Position numbers and translations under genes: made by a program
The notes under the pieces: model-generated
The model's database searches: none
Told to the model about the DNA's origin: nothing
Seen by the model: the letters and a program-made list of their open reading frames with translations, nothing else
Shown here: in pieces, positions 15,478 to 23,820 of the stretch
Layout: every line of letters starts with the position of its first letter
Numbering within the stretch: position 1 is the first letter of the stretch
From: Berkiella_A sp050252335
GTDB lineage: Bacteria; Pseudomonadota; Gammaproteobacteria; Berkiellales; Berkiellaceae
Assembly: GCA_050252335.1 (NCBI GenBank)
Contig: JBFWLB010000023.1
Location: 1-37,485, forward strand
Length of the DNA stretch: 37,485 bases
Reading direction: 5' to 3'

Positions 15478-17373
15478 CTAGATTTCGGCGAGATCCCCTT
15501 TCTCTTCTAACCATACCCGCCTATCCCCAGCACGTTTTTTGGCTAACAGCATATCAAATTGCTGTGTTGCTTCTACGGCATTGGGTAATGATAATTGCAA
15601 TAATCTTCTTGTATTGGGATCAATGGTTGTTTCTCGCAATTGCATTGGATTCATTTCGCCTAAGCCTTTGAAGCGCTGTATGTTAATCTTGCCCTTTAAT
15701 TTTTCAGCACTGATGCGATCGAGAATTCCTTGCTTTTCGCTTTCATCCAAAGCATAAAAAACTTCTTTACCCACATCAATTCTAAATAACGGCGGCATAG
15801 CAACATAGATATGGCCAGCTTCAACTAATTTGGGGAAGTGTTTTAAAAATAAAGCACATAATAAAGTTGCGATGTGTAAACCATCTGAATCCGCATCTGC
15901 CAAAATACAAATTTTGCCATAGCGTAGTTTGCTGAGATCTTCTTCACCCGGCCCTAAACCAATGGCTAATGCAATATCATGTACTTCTTGCGAAGCCAAA
16001 ACTTGAGAAGAGGTGACCTCCCAAGTATTTAGGATTTTACCTCGCAATGGCATAATCGCCTGGAATGAACGATCTCGTGCTTGCTTCGCAGAACCGCCTG
16101 CAGAATCCCCTTCTACTAAAAACAATTCTGAACGAGAAATGTCAGAACTCAAACAATCAGCTAATTTCCCTGGCAATTGAGGGCCTTGTGTGATTTTCTT
16201 TCGAATCACTGTTTTGCCTTTTTGCACACGCGCACTTGCGATATTAATAACCATTTGCGCTAATTGCTCACCTTCACTAACGTGTTGGTGCAACCATAAG
16301 CTAAAAGCATCTTTAACAACGCCCTGCACAAAGGCACTCGATTGCCGTGAAGCAAGACGCTCTTTGGTTTGCCCTGCAAATTGTGGATCGCGCATTTTAA
16401 CGGATAACACGTAATAGCAATTATCCCAAATATCTTCTGGTGCTAACTTCAAACCTCTGGGCAATAAATTTCGCTTTTCACAAAAATCACGCATCGCATC
16501 TAATAATCCCATGCGTAATCCATTAACGTGCGTACCACCTAAGGCTGTTGGAATTAAATTGACATAGCTTTCTGTAACACCTTCGATATTACTGCCAGGA
16601 GGCATCCACAACACAGCCCACATAGCCTCTTCTTCTTCGCTTTTAAAGGTGCCAGTAAAGGGAGAAGCAGGCATTCTATTTTCATGTGGGCATGCTTCTT
16701 CTAAATAAGCTTCCATACCATCTGCATAATGCCAGGTTTGATGAGAGGCAGGTTCTTCTTGTATAAAATGTATGGTCAATCCTGCACATAACACAGCTTT
16801 TGCTTTGAGAATATGCTCCAATTTAGAAGCTAAGAACTTTACAGTGTCAAAATATTGCTCATTTGGCCAAAACTGCACACGTGTCCCAGTCTCTTTAACT
16901 TTACAACTTCCAATAACTTTTAGATCAGAGGCTTTATGACCATCTTTAAAAGTTATGTGATGAATTTTACCGTCTCTTTTTATTTGCACTTCTAATAAAG
17001 AGGATAGGGCATTTACAACCGAGACACCCACACCATGCAAACCACCTGAGAAATGATAATCTTTATCTGAGAATTTAGCGCCAGCATGTAAGCGTGTTAA
17101 TATCAATTCAACACCCGTCATCTTTTCTTGACGATGTTTATCTACAGGCATGCCTCGACCATTATCCTGCACAGATAGAGAACCATCTGCATGCAAGGTA
17201 ACAGTAATTTCATTTGCAAACCCAGCCAATGCTTCGTCCACACTGTTATCTATCACTTCTTGCGCTAAGTGATTGGGTCTGGAGATATCCGTATACATTC
17301 CTGGTCTTTTTTTGACTGGATCTAATCCAGATAATACTTCAATTGATTCAGCGGTATAGGCTCGTTTTGCCAT
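15478..17373 (-). CDS. parE: DNA topoisomerase IV subunit B
   Basis: ParE is the ATPase subunit of topoisomerase IV. GHKL motifs are clear: EVIDNSVDEALAGF near 39-52, QDNGRGMPVDKH near 73-84, GGLHGVGVSVVNALS near 110-124. The TOPRIM region has LVEGDSAGGSAKQARDR near 415-435, PLRGKILN and DADSDGLHI. The C-terminal FKGLGEMNPMQLRETTIDP is typical. 631 residues equals the E. coli protein (630), and the end EEKGDLAEI is like E. coli. It stops at TAG (15478-15480), which shows TAG acts as a normal stop in this genome. It follows the yqiB-like gene by 18 bp and precedes parC by 67 bp; in E. coli cpdA and yqiA lie between yqiB and parE. Confidence 0.98.
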   Translation of the reverse strand: MAKRAYTAESIEVLSGLDPVKKRPGMYTDISRPNHLAQEVIDNSVDEALAGFANEITVTLHADGSLSVQDNGRGMPVDKHRQEKMTGVELILTRLHAGAKFSDKDYHFSGGLHGVGVSVVNALSSLLEVQIKRDGKIHHITFKDGHKASDLKVIGSCKVKETGTRVQFWPNEQYFDTVKFLASKLEHILKAKAVLCAGLTIHFIQEEPASHQTWHYADGMEAYLEEACPHENRMPASPFTGTFKSEEEEAMWAVLWMPPGSNIEGVTESYVNLIPTALGGTHVNGLRMGLLDAMRDFCEKRNLLPRGLKLAPEDIWDNCYYVLSVKMRDPQFAGQTKERLASRQSSAFVQGVVKDAFSLWLHQHVSEGEQLAQMVINIASARVQKGKTVIRKKITQGPQLPGKLADCLSSDISRSELFLVEGDSAGGSAKQARDRSFQAIMPLRGKILNTWEVTSSQVLASQEVHDIALAIGLGPGEEDLSKLRYGKICILADADSDGLHIATLLCALFLKHFPKLVEAGHIYVAMPPLFRIDVGKEVFYALDESEKQGILDRISAEKLKGKINIQRFKGLGEMNPMQLRETTIDPNTRRLLQLSLPNAVEATQQFDMLLAKKRAGDRRVWLEEKGDLAEI

Positions 17374-17391
17374 TGTCTGCTCTCTGTAAAA

Positions 17392-17817
17392 TTATTTTTT
17401 AGCTTTTTGATTTGTAAAATACATTAATGTTTCAAAGAGAAACAAATTTAATTGCCATTTTTGGTTGAGATCAATGCAACGCTTAAAATCAACCGCGCGC
17501 CCATCTGTCAAGCGCTCTGAGTGCTCTTGAAAACCTGTGATTTCAGCCGAAGAGACATCATGATACAATCTTAGTTCAATAACATGGTTTTTTAACCAAG
17601 ACAGATGACTTACAAGGCTGGACTGCAAACAGAAAATATCTGTAAATGCATGTCTTTGCAAGACGTAAGCCTTTAATTTACTATTTTGCGTACATCCCCA
17701 GGATAAATATGTCCCCACCTCAAAGGCCAGAGGTAATAGCTTAAACATCAAATGGTAATTTTGATTACATTCCCAAAAATATCGTTCATGGCCTTGTGCA
17801 GGTAGCAAACTAGCCAT
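17392..17817 (-). CDS. DUF1249 family protein (YqiB-like)
   Basis: This is a small soluble protein of unknown biochemical role. The features match DUF1249: an N-terminal NYHLMFKLLP block, a beta-rich middle (LELRLYHDVSSAEI-type, here VIELRLYHDVSSAEITGF), and a C-terminal DFKRCIDLNQKWQLNLFLFE segment. About 141 residues is usual. Its start overlaps the end of nudF by 8 bp, and parE follows after 18 bp, as part of the nudF-yqiB-parE neighbourhood seen in E. coli. Identification rests on motif memory plus position; no direct function can be read from the sequence. Confidence 0.82.
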   Translation of the reverse strand: MASLLPAQGHERYFWECNQNYHLMFKLLPLAFEVGTYLSWGCTQNSKLKAYVLQRHAFTDIFCLQSSLVSHLSWLKNHVIELRLYHDVSSAEITGFQEHSERLTDGRAVDFKRCIDLNQKWQLNLFLFETLMYFTNQKAKK

Positions 17818-18439
17818 AGGTAGCCATTAAATTCTCACGATTTTGTTCCAACCATTGCACTGCAATCTGGGTAGATGCGCTGGTTATCCAAGCGTTGTCT
17901 CTTAGTTTTTTAACTTGTGACCATGTAAAAACGTGGATTTTTAAATCTTCATCTTCTTCAGGCTCATTAATCAAAGGATGTTGAATGGGTTTGATTAAGC
18001 CACAATAAACATGTGATAACTCAGTAAAGCCACCCGGTGTATTATAAAAAGTACAAATGGGGATAAGCTTTATAACCTCACAACCCGCTTCCTCATGTGC
18101 TTCACGAACGGCAGTCTGCTCAGGCGTTTCATCTTGATCAATCAAGCCTGCAACGATCTCTAAAATCCATGGACTTGGCTTATCCACGCGGTTAATTAAG
18201 CCAATGCGAATTTGCTCAACCATTACAATGTGATCATTGTGGGGGTCAAATAAGAGAACACAAGCGGCATCAAATCTATCAATCTGCTCGCGGACAACAA
18301 GAGGCCCCCATTGCCGATTGAATCCCTTATGTTTTAAGTGCAACTCATATACCTGATAATGGCCATCATAAACCAACTTACTTTCTTGCACATCAACATC
18401 TGCTGGCGTAAACGCTGGTTTCCAAGGTAACTTGCTCAT
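17810..18439 (-). CDS. nudF: ADP-ribose pyrophosphatase (Nudix hydrolase)
   Basis: NudF hydrolyses ADP-ribose to AMP and ribose-5-phosphate. The Nudix box is GLIDQDETPEQTAVREAHEEAG (GX5EX7REUXEEXG pattern) at about 113-134, with all catalytic glutamates present. The upstream WILEIVAG and downstream FYNTPGGFTELSHVYCG are typical of ADP-ribose pyrophosphatases. 209 residues equals E. coli NudF. A GAAGGTG ribosome-binding site precedes the start. It is the first gene of the nudF-yqiB-parE-parC series and is divergent from the pcm-tolC pair, as nudF is from tolC in E. coli. Confidence 0.94.
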   Translation of the reverse strand: MSKLPWKPAFTPADVDVQESKLVYDGHYQVYELHLKHKGFNRQWGPLVVREQIDRFDAACVLLFDPHNDHIVMVEQIRIGLINRVDKPSPWILEIVAGLIDQDETPEQTAVREAHEEAGCEVIKLIPICTFYNTPGGFTELSHVYCGLIKPIQHPLINEPEEDEDLKIHVFTWSQVKKLRDNAWITSASTQIAVQWLEQNRENLMATYG

Positions 18440-18604
18440 ATTTGATTCACCTTCAAAGTAATTTATTAGATTTCAAACTTATTTTTGAGACCTCGCTGTT
18501 ATAGCCAGTACCATAATTAAAACTACTCTGCTATGGAAGCAAATTATGATAGGATCCCTGCTTATTCAGCGTCGACTTCATACAAATTATTACTAGGTTA
18601 GAAG

Positions 18605-19264
18605 ATGGACTTCCAGCAAGCCAGACACAACATGATAGAACAACAAGTGCGTCCTTGGTTCGTGACAAATACGCGCGTATTAGATGTGATGCAAGAAATT
18701 TCTAGGGAAATGTTTGTCCCTCCGCAATATGCAAATTTAGCGTATTGTGATACTGATATTCCCTTGTCGGAAGGTCAAACCATGCTTGCGCCTAAAATTG
18801 TCGGACGTGCATTGCAAGCACTTAATATCCAAGCCTCTGACACTGTTTTAGAAATCGGCACAGGTACAGGTTATGTCACTGCCTGTTTAGGCAGACTCGC
18901 AGCCCAAGTCATTAGCATTGAAATTTTTGAAACACTCTTAACCGTTGCACAAAGAAAATTATCTGGCAACCGAGAAATGGAACATGTTTTATTAAAGCAA
19001 GGCAATGGTTTAGAAGGCTATGAACCACAAGCGCCCTATGATGCTATTTTTATCACCGGCGCTCTGCCACTCGGTGTTCCTGACACGCTGTGCCAACAAC
19101 TCAATGAAAAAGGTGGGCGACTCTTTGCTTTTTGTGGCCAAGCACCTGCAATACACGCCGTTTTAATTGAGCGCAACCAAAACAACTTTGTCACACATTC
19201 TTTATTTGAGACAGCGGTACCAACACTCTTACACGCCGCACAACCTGAGAAATTTGTATTTTAA
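18605..19264 (+). CDS. Protein-L-isoaspartate O-methyltransferase family protein
   Basis: Proteins of this family methylate isoaspartyl residues in aged proteins using SAM. The SAM-binding motif is VLEIGTGTGYVTACLG near residues 80-95, preceded by AYCDTDIPLSEGQTMLAPK and followed by VISIEIFETL and YDAIFITGALP. 219 residues is close to E. coli Pcm (208), but this version belongs to the Pcm-like branch that sits next to tolC in several gammaproteobacteria; enzymatic repair activity is not certain. It lies 11 bp upstream of tolC on the same strand, so they are probably co-transcribed. The 165-bp gap to nudF holds the divergent promoters. Confidence 0.85.
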   Translation: MDFQQARHNMIEQQVRPWFVTNTRVLDVMQEISREMFVPPQYANLAYCDTDIPLSEGQTMLAPKIVGRALQALNIQASDTVLEIGTGTGYVTACLGRLAAQVISIEIFETLLTVAQRKLSGNREMEHVLLKQGNGLEGYEPQAPYDAIFITGALPLGVPDTLCQQLNEKGGRLFAFCGQAPAIHAVLIERNQNNFVTHSLFETAVPTLLHAAQPEKFVF

Positions 19265-19275
19265 GGTTTTTTATT

Positions 19276-20574
19276 ATGCTTAAACGTTTTCTTTTTGCCA
19301 TTTCAATGTGCTTTTGTTTACAAGCACAAGCAACCCTAGATTTAGAACAAATTTATCTTTTAGCTTTAGAAAATGATCCAACGCTCAAAGCACAAGCAGA
19401 TGCCCTGCGAGCCAATCAACAAGCTCTACCTAAAGCAATTGCTGTGATGTTACCTACTTTATCCGGTGGCTATACAACCACAGGCAACAATAATGCCTTA
19501 GTATCGTCCAATCATTACAATACACGTAACTATGGCCTCACCCTAACACAACCCATTTTTCATCCAGAGCAATGGGGACAAGTTTATCAAGCACATCATA
19601 TTCAAAAACAAGCTTATGCGCTTTATTTGGCAAGTATTCAAGATTTGGTCATTCGGGTCTCTGAGCGCTATTTCGCTATTTTAGGTGCACAAGATGATTT
19701 ACTCTTTGCCAGAGGTCAGCGCAAAGCATTTGCAAGACAATTAGAGCAAACACAACAGCGCTTTGAAGTCGGCCTTATTCCTATTACCGATGTCCACGAA
19801 GCAAAAGCAAGACATGATAGTGCTGCAGCAAGAGAAATATCAGCTGAAAACACAGTTGCAAATGAGTATGAAAAACTCAGAGAAATTATAAAAATCCCCG
19901 TAGAAGACATTGTGACTTATCCTCGTACACAAGCATTGGATCTACAAGCCCCTCAGCCCAATGATCAAGAAGCATGGGTCACAACAGCCCACGTACAAAA
20001 TCTTAATGTGGTTGCTGCACACGAAAATAGCAAGCAACTTAAGGCGGCCATCGGTATTCAAGCAGCAGGACATTTCCCCAAAGTGGATACAACGGCTTCA
20101 GTGCAACGTAATAAAAGCACCCCTCCTTTCGATAATACCAATCTAAGTCGCTCTATCAGCTTGAATGTAAGTATTCCACTGTTTGAAGGCGGCGGCGCAT
20201 ATTTTCGCACCAAAGAAGCAAGCGCACGTTATGATGAAGCACAAATGAAATTAGAAGCAACACAGCGCTCAGCGGACAGTCAAACGCGTCAATCTTTTAG
20301 AGGTGTTTTAACGCGTATTTCCGAAGTAAATGCTTTGAATGAAGCAGTAAAATCCAATCAAAGTGCGCTCAATGCAACACAAGCTGCCTATGAAGTAGGT
20401 ACACGAACCATTGTAGACGTGCTCAATGCTGAATCTGATTTACTCTCAGCAGTCAGGGATCATTCTGTATCGCGCTACAATTATTTGCTAGAAGGCTTAC
20501 GCTTAAAACGTGCTGCTGGCAACTTAACACAAGATGATTTGTTCCAGGTAAACCAAATCATTATCAATAAATAG
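19276..20574 (+). CDS. tolC: TolC-family outer membrane efflux/secretion channel
   Basis: TolC forms a trimeric channel through the outer membrane and periplasm for type I secretion and drug efflux. A signal peptide covers about residues 1-20 (hydrophobic FLFAISMCFCLQAQA). Two repeated halves follow, each with the outer membrane efflux protein pattern: LALENDPTLKAQADAL and YEVGLI/FEVGLIPITDVHEAKA in the first, and AAYEVGTRTIVDVLNAESDLL in the second. 432 mature-plus-signal residues is slightly shorter than E. coli TolC (493), mainly at the C-terminal end. It stops at TAG (20572-20574). It is followed by a strong hairpin. No inner-membrane partner pump is in the window. Confidence 0.94.
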   Translation: MLKRFLFAISMCFCLQAQATLDLEQIYLLALENDPTLKAQADALRANQQALPKAIAVMLPTLSGGYTTTGNNNALVSSNHYNTRNYGLTLTQPIFHPEQWGQVYQAHHIQKQAYALYLASIQDLVIRVSERYFAILGAQDDLLFARGQRKAFARQLEQTQQRFEVGLIPITDVHEAKARHDSAAAREISAENTVANEYEKLREIIKIPVEDIVTYPRTQALDLQAPQPNDQEAWVTTAHVQNLNVVAAHENSKQLKAAIGIQAAGHFPKVDTTASVQRNKSTPPFDNTNLSRSISLNVSIPLFEGGGAYFRTKEASARYDEAQMKLEATQRSADSQTRQSFRGVLTRISEVNALNEAVKSNQSALNATQAAYEVGTRTIVDVLNAESDLLSAVRDHSVSRYNYLLEGLRLKRAAGNLTQDDLFQVNQIIINK

Positions 20575-20583
20575 CGCTTTTTT

Positions 20584-20632
20584 TGCAGGCGATAATACGT
20601 GCATTGACACTATTTATCGCCTGCACATTTGT
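20584..20632 (+). terminator. Hairpin terminator after tolC
   Basis: TGCAGGCGATAA (20584-20595) and TTATCGCCTGCA (20614-20625) form a perfect 12-bp stem with an 18-nt loop, starting 10 bases after the tolC stop. The stem is followed by T-rich sequence (catttgtactctctttt), and a run of seven T precedes it. It is a good candidate for a factor-independent terminator, with a longer loop than usual. Confidence 0.65.
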
Positions 20633-20677
20633 ACTCTCTTTTCTTTAGAAACTCATCTAAACACGCATTTTTAAGGC

Positions 20678-20747
20678 ATTGATTAATCTACATTAAACAA
20701 ATTCCGCACAAAATTGATTAATCTACATTAAACAAATTCCGCACAAA
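20678..20747. repeat. Two perfect 35-bp tandem repeats
   Basis: Bases 20678-20712 and 20713-20747 are identical and directly adjacent. Each unit starts ATTGATTAATCTACATT and ends ATTCCGCACAAA. They lie between the tolC terminator and the kinase gene, ending 71 bp before the chosen ATG, so they sit where that gene's promoter or operator should be. A TAATAT at 20761-20766 downstream could serve as a -10 element. The duplication could also be recent slippage or an assembly effect. Confidence 0.9.
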
Positions 20748-20818
20748 TTTGTTATTTAACTAATATATTCGGCATGCTAGGCTACTTATATGTCTCTTCA
20801 TTTATGATTGAGTTTGCT

Positions 20819-22927
20819 ATGCCAACTCCTTTAAGCGCTAAAAATATTGATATATTACAAGCACAGGGAATCAGTGAAGACGATATTCATCATATACAGG
20901 CAAGTAATCCTCTCACAGATGGCAGCTTTCATCGCATTGCGCTCAGTACGCCACTCAGTCGCCAATTCAAAGATGCTGAACCTGAAAATCAAGAATTTGT
21001 ACTGGTAGATGGCAAACCTTTTTTGATTGCTGCAGGGCTTGGAAAAGGTGGCTTTGGCGCTGTCTATCAAGGTATTAATTTAGAAACTGGTGAAGCCGTT
21101 GCTATTAAGTTTAGTAATATACCGCGTGACTTAGGCGAAGATAAAGCACAAACCGTAGATATAGAAAGAGAATCACTCCGCAGACTTGGCAAACTTCAGG
21201 CGGGCGCATCAGGCTCGAGCACAGTTATGCCCGAATATTATTATGCAGCACTAACCATTATGACACTGGTTCAAGGACAAACCCTTGAACAAATGCTTTA
21301 TCATGAAAATAAAGATGGCGCGATGGAAAAACAGCCTCTTGATATGCTAACAAAATTTTTTATCGGTATGGAATTTATGGATTCATTGCACAGCGACTTT
21401 CATCAAAATGGTATTTTGCATAGAGATATTAAACCCGATAATATTTTTTGGGATCCAGAAACACGCAAACTTTCTATTATCGACTACGGCGAAAATCTAC
21501 ATGTACAAGGCGCCATCCCAGACAATTTTGAAGCGCTACATATCCCAAGCTCAGATCTATCCAATATGCTATATGCGGCACCTGAGCTTGCAGACTTTAA
21601 AACAAGAACATTTAGCGCTAAATCAGATAATTTTGCCGCAGGTTTGGTTTTAGCTGAAGTATTTTCTAATTTCAATGTCATGGCTTTTAAAGATGCGTTA
21701 ATGGCTGCTGGCGACTCAAATGTTGATGCAGAAGCAAAAACTCAAAAAGAGCTTAGCCAAGCATTGACAGCAGCGGATGCCGATGCGGCAAGCAGGATAC
21801 TCTTTGGCGCTGTTGTACATAATATATTGCAAGCAGATCCTGCTAAAAGAGGCACATTACTGGATGCGTCTATTGCTATCAAAAAATGTACTATTGGCTT
21901 CTTAAATAAAAGTACAGCTGCCGAACTAGGCATTACAGAGACAGAAAAAGCAAAACTTTTAAGCCATCTTAGGTTTTCTATTGCTATGAACAATGCGCAA
22001 TTGATATTAGAAAATAATCGTGATTTCATACAATCACATAGAGGCTTGTCTGAAGCACTTAGCCATCTTGTAACAACAACCAGACAACGAGATTTAATAG
22101 GTGATAATTCAGCAAATGACAGACAACTCTTTGTAATTTTACAAGCGCTAGAAAAAAAGGTGAATGACTTATCGGATAGAAAAAATGTTGCAGAAAAAGA
22201 AGCTTTGCTCAGCTTAATCAATGAATTAAAGTCAGAGCCCAAAATGCTATTGCTTCAAACAGAGCAATTCATACAACAAAATACCAAACTTTTAACGAAG
22301 CTCAATTTACACGACAAAATCGAGATGTTAACGATACGTTACGCACACGTCTATGAAGCAGGACTACTGCAAGATTCAAAAGTGTTACAAGTTATTTCAA
22401 ACAATATTGGGGCGATTCAAGCAGATTTAGATCAAAAAGGTCTCTCTCTTCCTCCTCAACTCTCTCAAATATTTGCTCAAATGCATGCAAGCCTGAAACT
22501 GCCTGAGGCCGTGGTACGCAAAGCAGAAAACGTAACGGTTGCCTCTTCTTCTGTCATGGAGCCACAGCAACGTCCCTCTATACCTTCATTGAGCCTAGAG
22601 AGCTTAAGTAGCACCAAAGCGGTTAGCTTCGCAGCGCCCGATATTCGACGTGGTGAACCAAACTCTGGACAAGATGCGCCCTCAAAGCGAGAAACGCATG
22701 AACCACCACCCAGCCGAAGAATGTCTCAACGCATTGAGCGCAGCGATCCTGGTGCAGAGCACGCATCACATTTAAGTCGCCGATCTTCAAAAGCAACACT
22801 GCCAAGTTTTATCAGACATGCTCGCGAATCTACGTCTACACCTATTACAAAGGAAAACACTGAAACAGTGCGCTTCCCAGAGGATGAAACAAAAAAAGAT
22901 GTTCCTCAAAAACCAATACTTAAGTAA
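20819..22927 (+). CDS. Eukaryotic-like Ser/Thr protein kinase, candidate effector
   Basis: The kinase domain is complete by motif. Numbering from an upstream ATG at 20774: glycine-rich loop GLGKGGFGAV 88-97, ATP-binding Lys112 in AVAIKF, Glu133 candidate in the C-helix, catalytic HRDIKPDN 216-223, DYG in place of DFG 237-239, APE at 269-271. All catalytic residues are present, so it is probably active. Residues 310-600 are mostly helical, possibly coiled coil. Residues 600-717 are Ser/Pro/Arg-rich and probably disordered. There is no membrane segment or PASTA domain, unlike typical bacterial housekeeping kinases. The start is uncertain: ATGs at 20774, 20804 and 20819; I prefer 20819 (MPTPLSAKN), which has GAG six bases upstream. 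It is convergent with the LRR gene, 4 bp apart. A secreted host-directed kinase is plausible but inferred. Confidence 0.85.
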   Translation: MPTPLSAKNIDILQAQGISEDDIHHIQASNPLTDGSFHRIALSTPLSRQFKDAEPENQEFVLVDGKPFLIAAGLGKGGFGAVYQGINLETGEAVAIKFSNIPRDLGEDKAQTVDIERESLRRLGKLQAGASGSSTVMPEYYYAALTIMTLVQGQTLEQMLYHENKDGAMEKQPLDMLTKFFIGMEFMDSLHSDFHQNGILHRDIKPDNIFWDPETRKLSIIDYGENLHVQGAIPDNFEALHIPSSDLSNMLYAAPELADFKTRTFSAKSDNFAAGLVLAEVFSNFNVMAFKDALMAAGDSNVDAEAKTQKELSQALTAADADAASRILFGAVVHNILQADPAKRGTLLDASIAIKKCTIGFLNKSTAAELGITETEKAKLLSHLRFSIAMNNAQLILENNRDFIQSHRGLSEALSHLVTTTRQRDLIGDNSANDRQLFVILQALEKKVNDLSDRKNVAEKEALLSLINELKSEPKMLLLQTEQFIQQNTKLLTKLNLHDKIEMLTIRYAHVYEAGLLQDSKVLQVISNNIGAIQADLDQKGLSLPPQLSQIFAQMHASLKLPEAVVRKAENVTVASSSVMEPQQRPSIPSLSLESLSSTKAVSFAAPDIRRGEPNSGQDAPSKRETHEPPPSRRMSQRIERSDPGAEHASHLSRRSSKATLPSFIRHARESTSTPITKENTETVRFPEDETKKDVPQKPILK

Positions 22928-22931
22928 ATAA

Positions 22932-23720
22932 TTACTGACTAAATCGTCTGCGATGCGTTGCTGATATATCTGATGACGAGTTTGTTGCAACAGTCGCGTT
23001 GAGTGAAAAATGCTTAAAAGCATGAACCAATGAGCGCATTGGCTCTATCTTTGCATTTACAAAGTACTGACATAACTCACGCATCCGAGCATCATTTCTC
23101 ATTTCTAATAAATCAATCGATATTAATCCAGTCTGTAATCCAGACTGCACTAATTTTTCTGTAAAACGATATAAGCAATCGATTGTCGGCAGATTACCTT
23201 TTAAACGCAAATCAGCAAGCTTCAAAGCAGGAAGCTGCTCTGCCAATAAGTCAAAGCTTTTATCACTTAAGTGATTATGGCGTAAATCTAAAGTGTCTAA
23301 GCTTGTACAAGCAACAATGGCTGGCACAAGCTGCGAAGCATGGATGTCATTTAAGGCACAATGACTTAACACAAGGTGTTTTACACTGCTGATAGGATTC
23401 AGCAATTGTTGATATCCTTCCATTGTTAAAGGATTTGTAGAGACTTTAAGCTTTGATATCCCCAATGCATGGATAACGGGTAATAATTGTGCTAATAAAG
23501 CATCGCTTAAAGCGCAACGGCTGATATCCAAAAAGCGCAGTGAATGAGGCGCTAATGCACTTAAGGCTTGACAATATAAACCAACATTTTCTTGTGTAAT
23601 CGACACCCCTGCTAAAGAAAGGCCTTGATATGCGTCAAGCTCAAGCTCAGCTTTCAAGGCTGCCGAGCGCCCTTGCGCAATTTTATCAATCGCAAAATCA
23701 CTTATTTCATATATATGCAT
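22932..23720 (-). CDS. Leucine-rich-repeat protein (ribonuclease-inhibitor type)
   Basis: The protein of about 262 residues carries several LRR units of the RNI/NOD type: LRFLDISRCALSDALLAQLLP, VKHLVLSHCALNDIHASQLVP, LDTLDLRHNHLSDKSFDLLA and LADLRLKGN. These form a curved binding surface in eukaryotic-like proteins. There is no signal peptide or membrane segment, and no ubiquitin-ligase or other catalytic domain is visible. The last 30 residues are Ser/Thr-rich and end in HRRRFSQ. I chose the ATG at 23720, which has GGAG six bases upstream; TTG codons just before it are less likely starts. It is convergent with the kinase gene. A role in host interaction is likely from domain type but not shown. 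Confidence 0.82.
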   Translation of the reverse strand: MHIYEISDFAIDKIAQGRSAALKAELELDAYQGLSLAGVSITQENVGLYCQALSALAPHSLRFLDISRCALSDALLAQLLPVIHALGISKLKVSTNPLTMEGYQQLLNPISSVKHLVLSHCALNDIHASQLVPAIVACTSLDTLDLRHNHLSDKSFDLLAEQLPALKLADLRLKGNLPTIDCLYRFTEKLVQSGLQTGLISIDLLEMRNDARMRELCQYFVNAKIEPMRSLVHAFKHFSLNATVATNSSSDISATHRRRFSQ

Positions 23721-23820
23721 CAACAACTCCAGCTACATACACGCTTTAAAGCAGGGATTTTAAATTTTAGAACTCAAGCATTATACCGCGCTAAGACAAA
23801 ACATCAAGTTTGTTTACTAC

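Noticed and set aside
18479..18495. Fourth copy of the palindromic element
   Set aside because: Only about ten bases (TTTTTGAGAC) match the right arm, and no left arm or hairpin is present.
20678..20747. CRISPR array
   Set aside because: Only two units occur, directly adjacent with no spacers, and there are no cas genes.
21742..22242. Minus-strand ORF of 166 residues within the kinase gene
   Set aside because: It is antisense to the kinase coding sequence, lacks recognisable motifs and its composition follows from the opposite strand.
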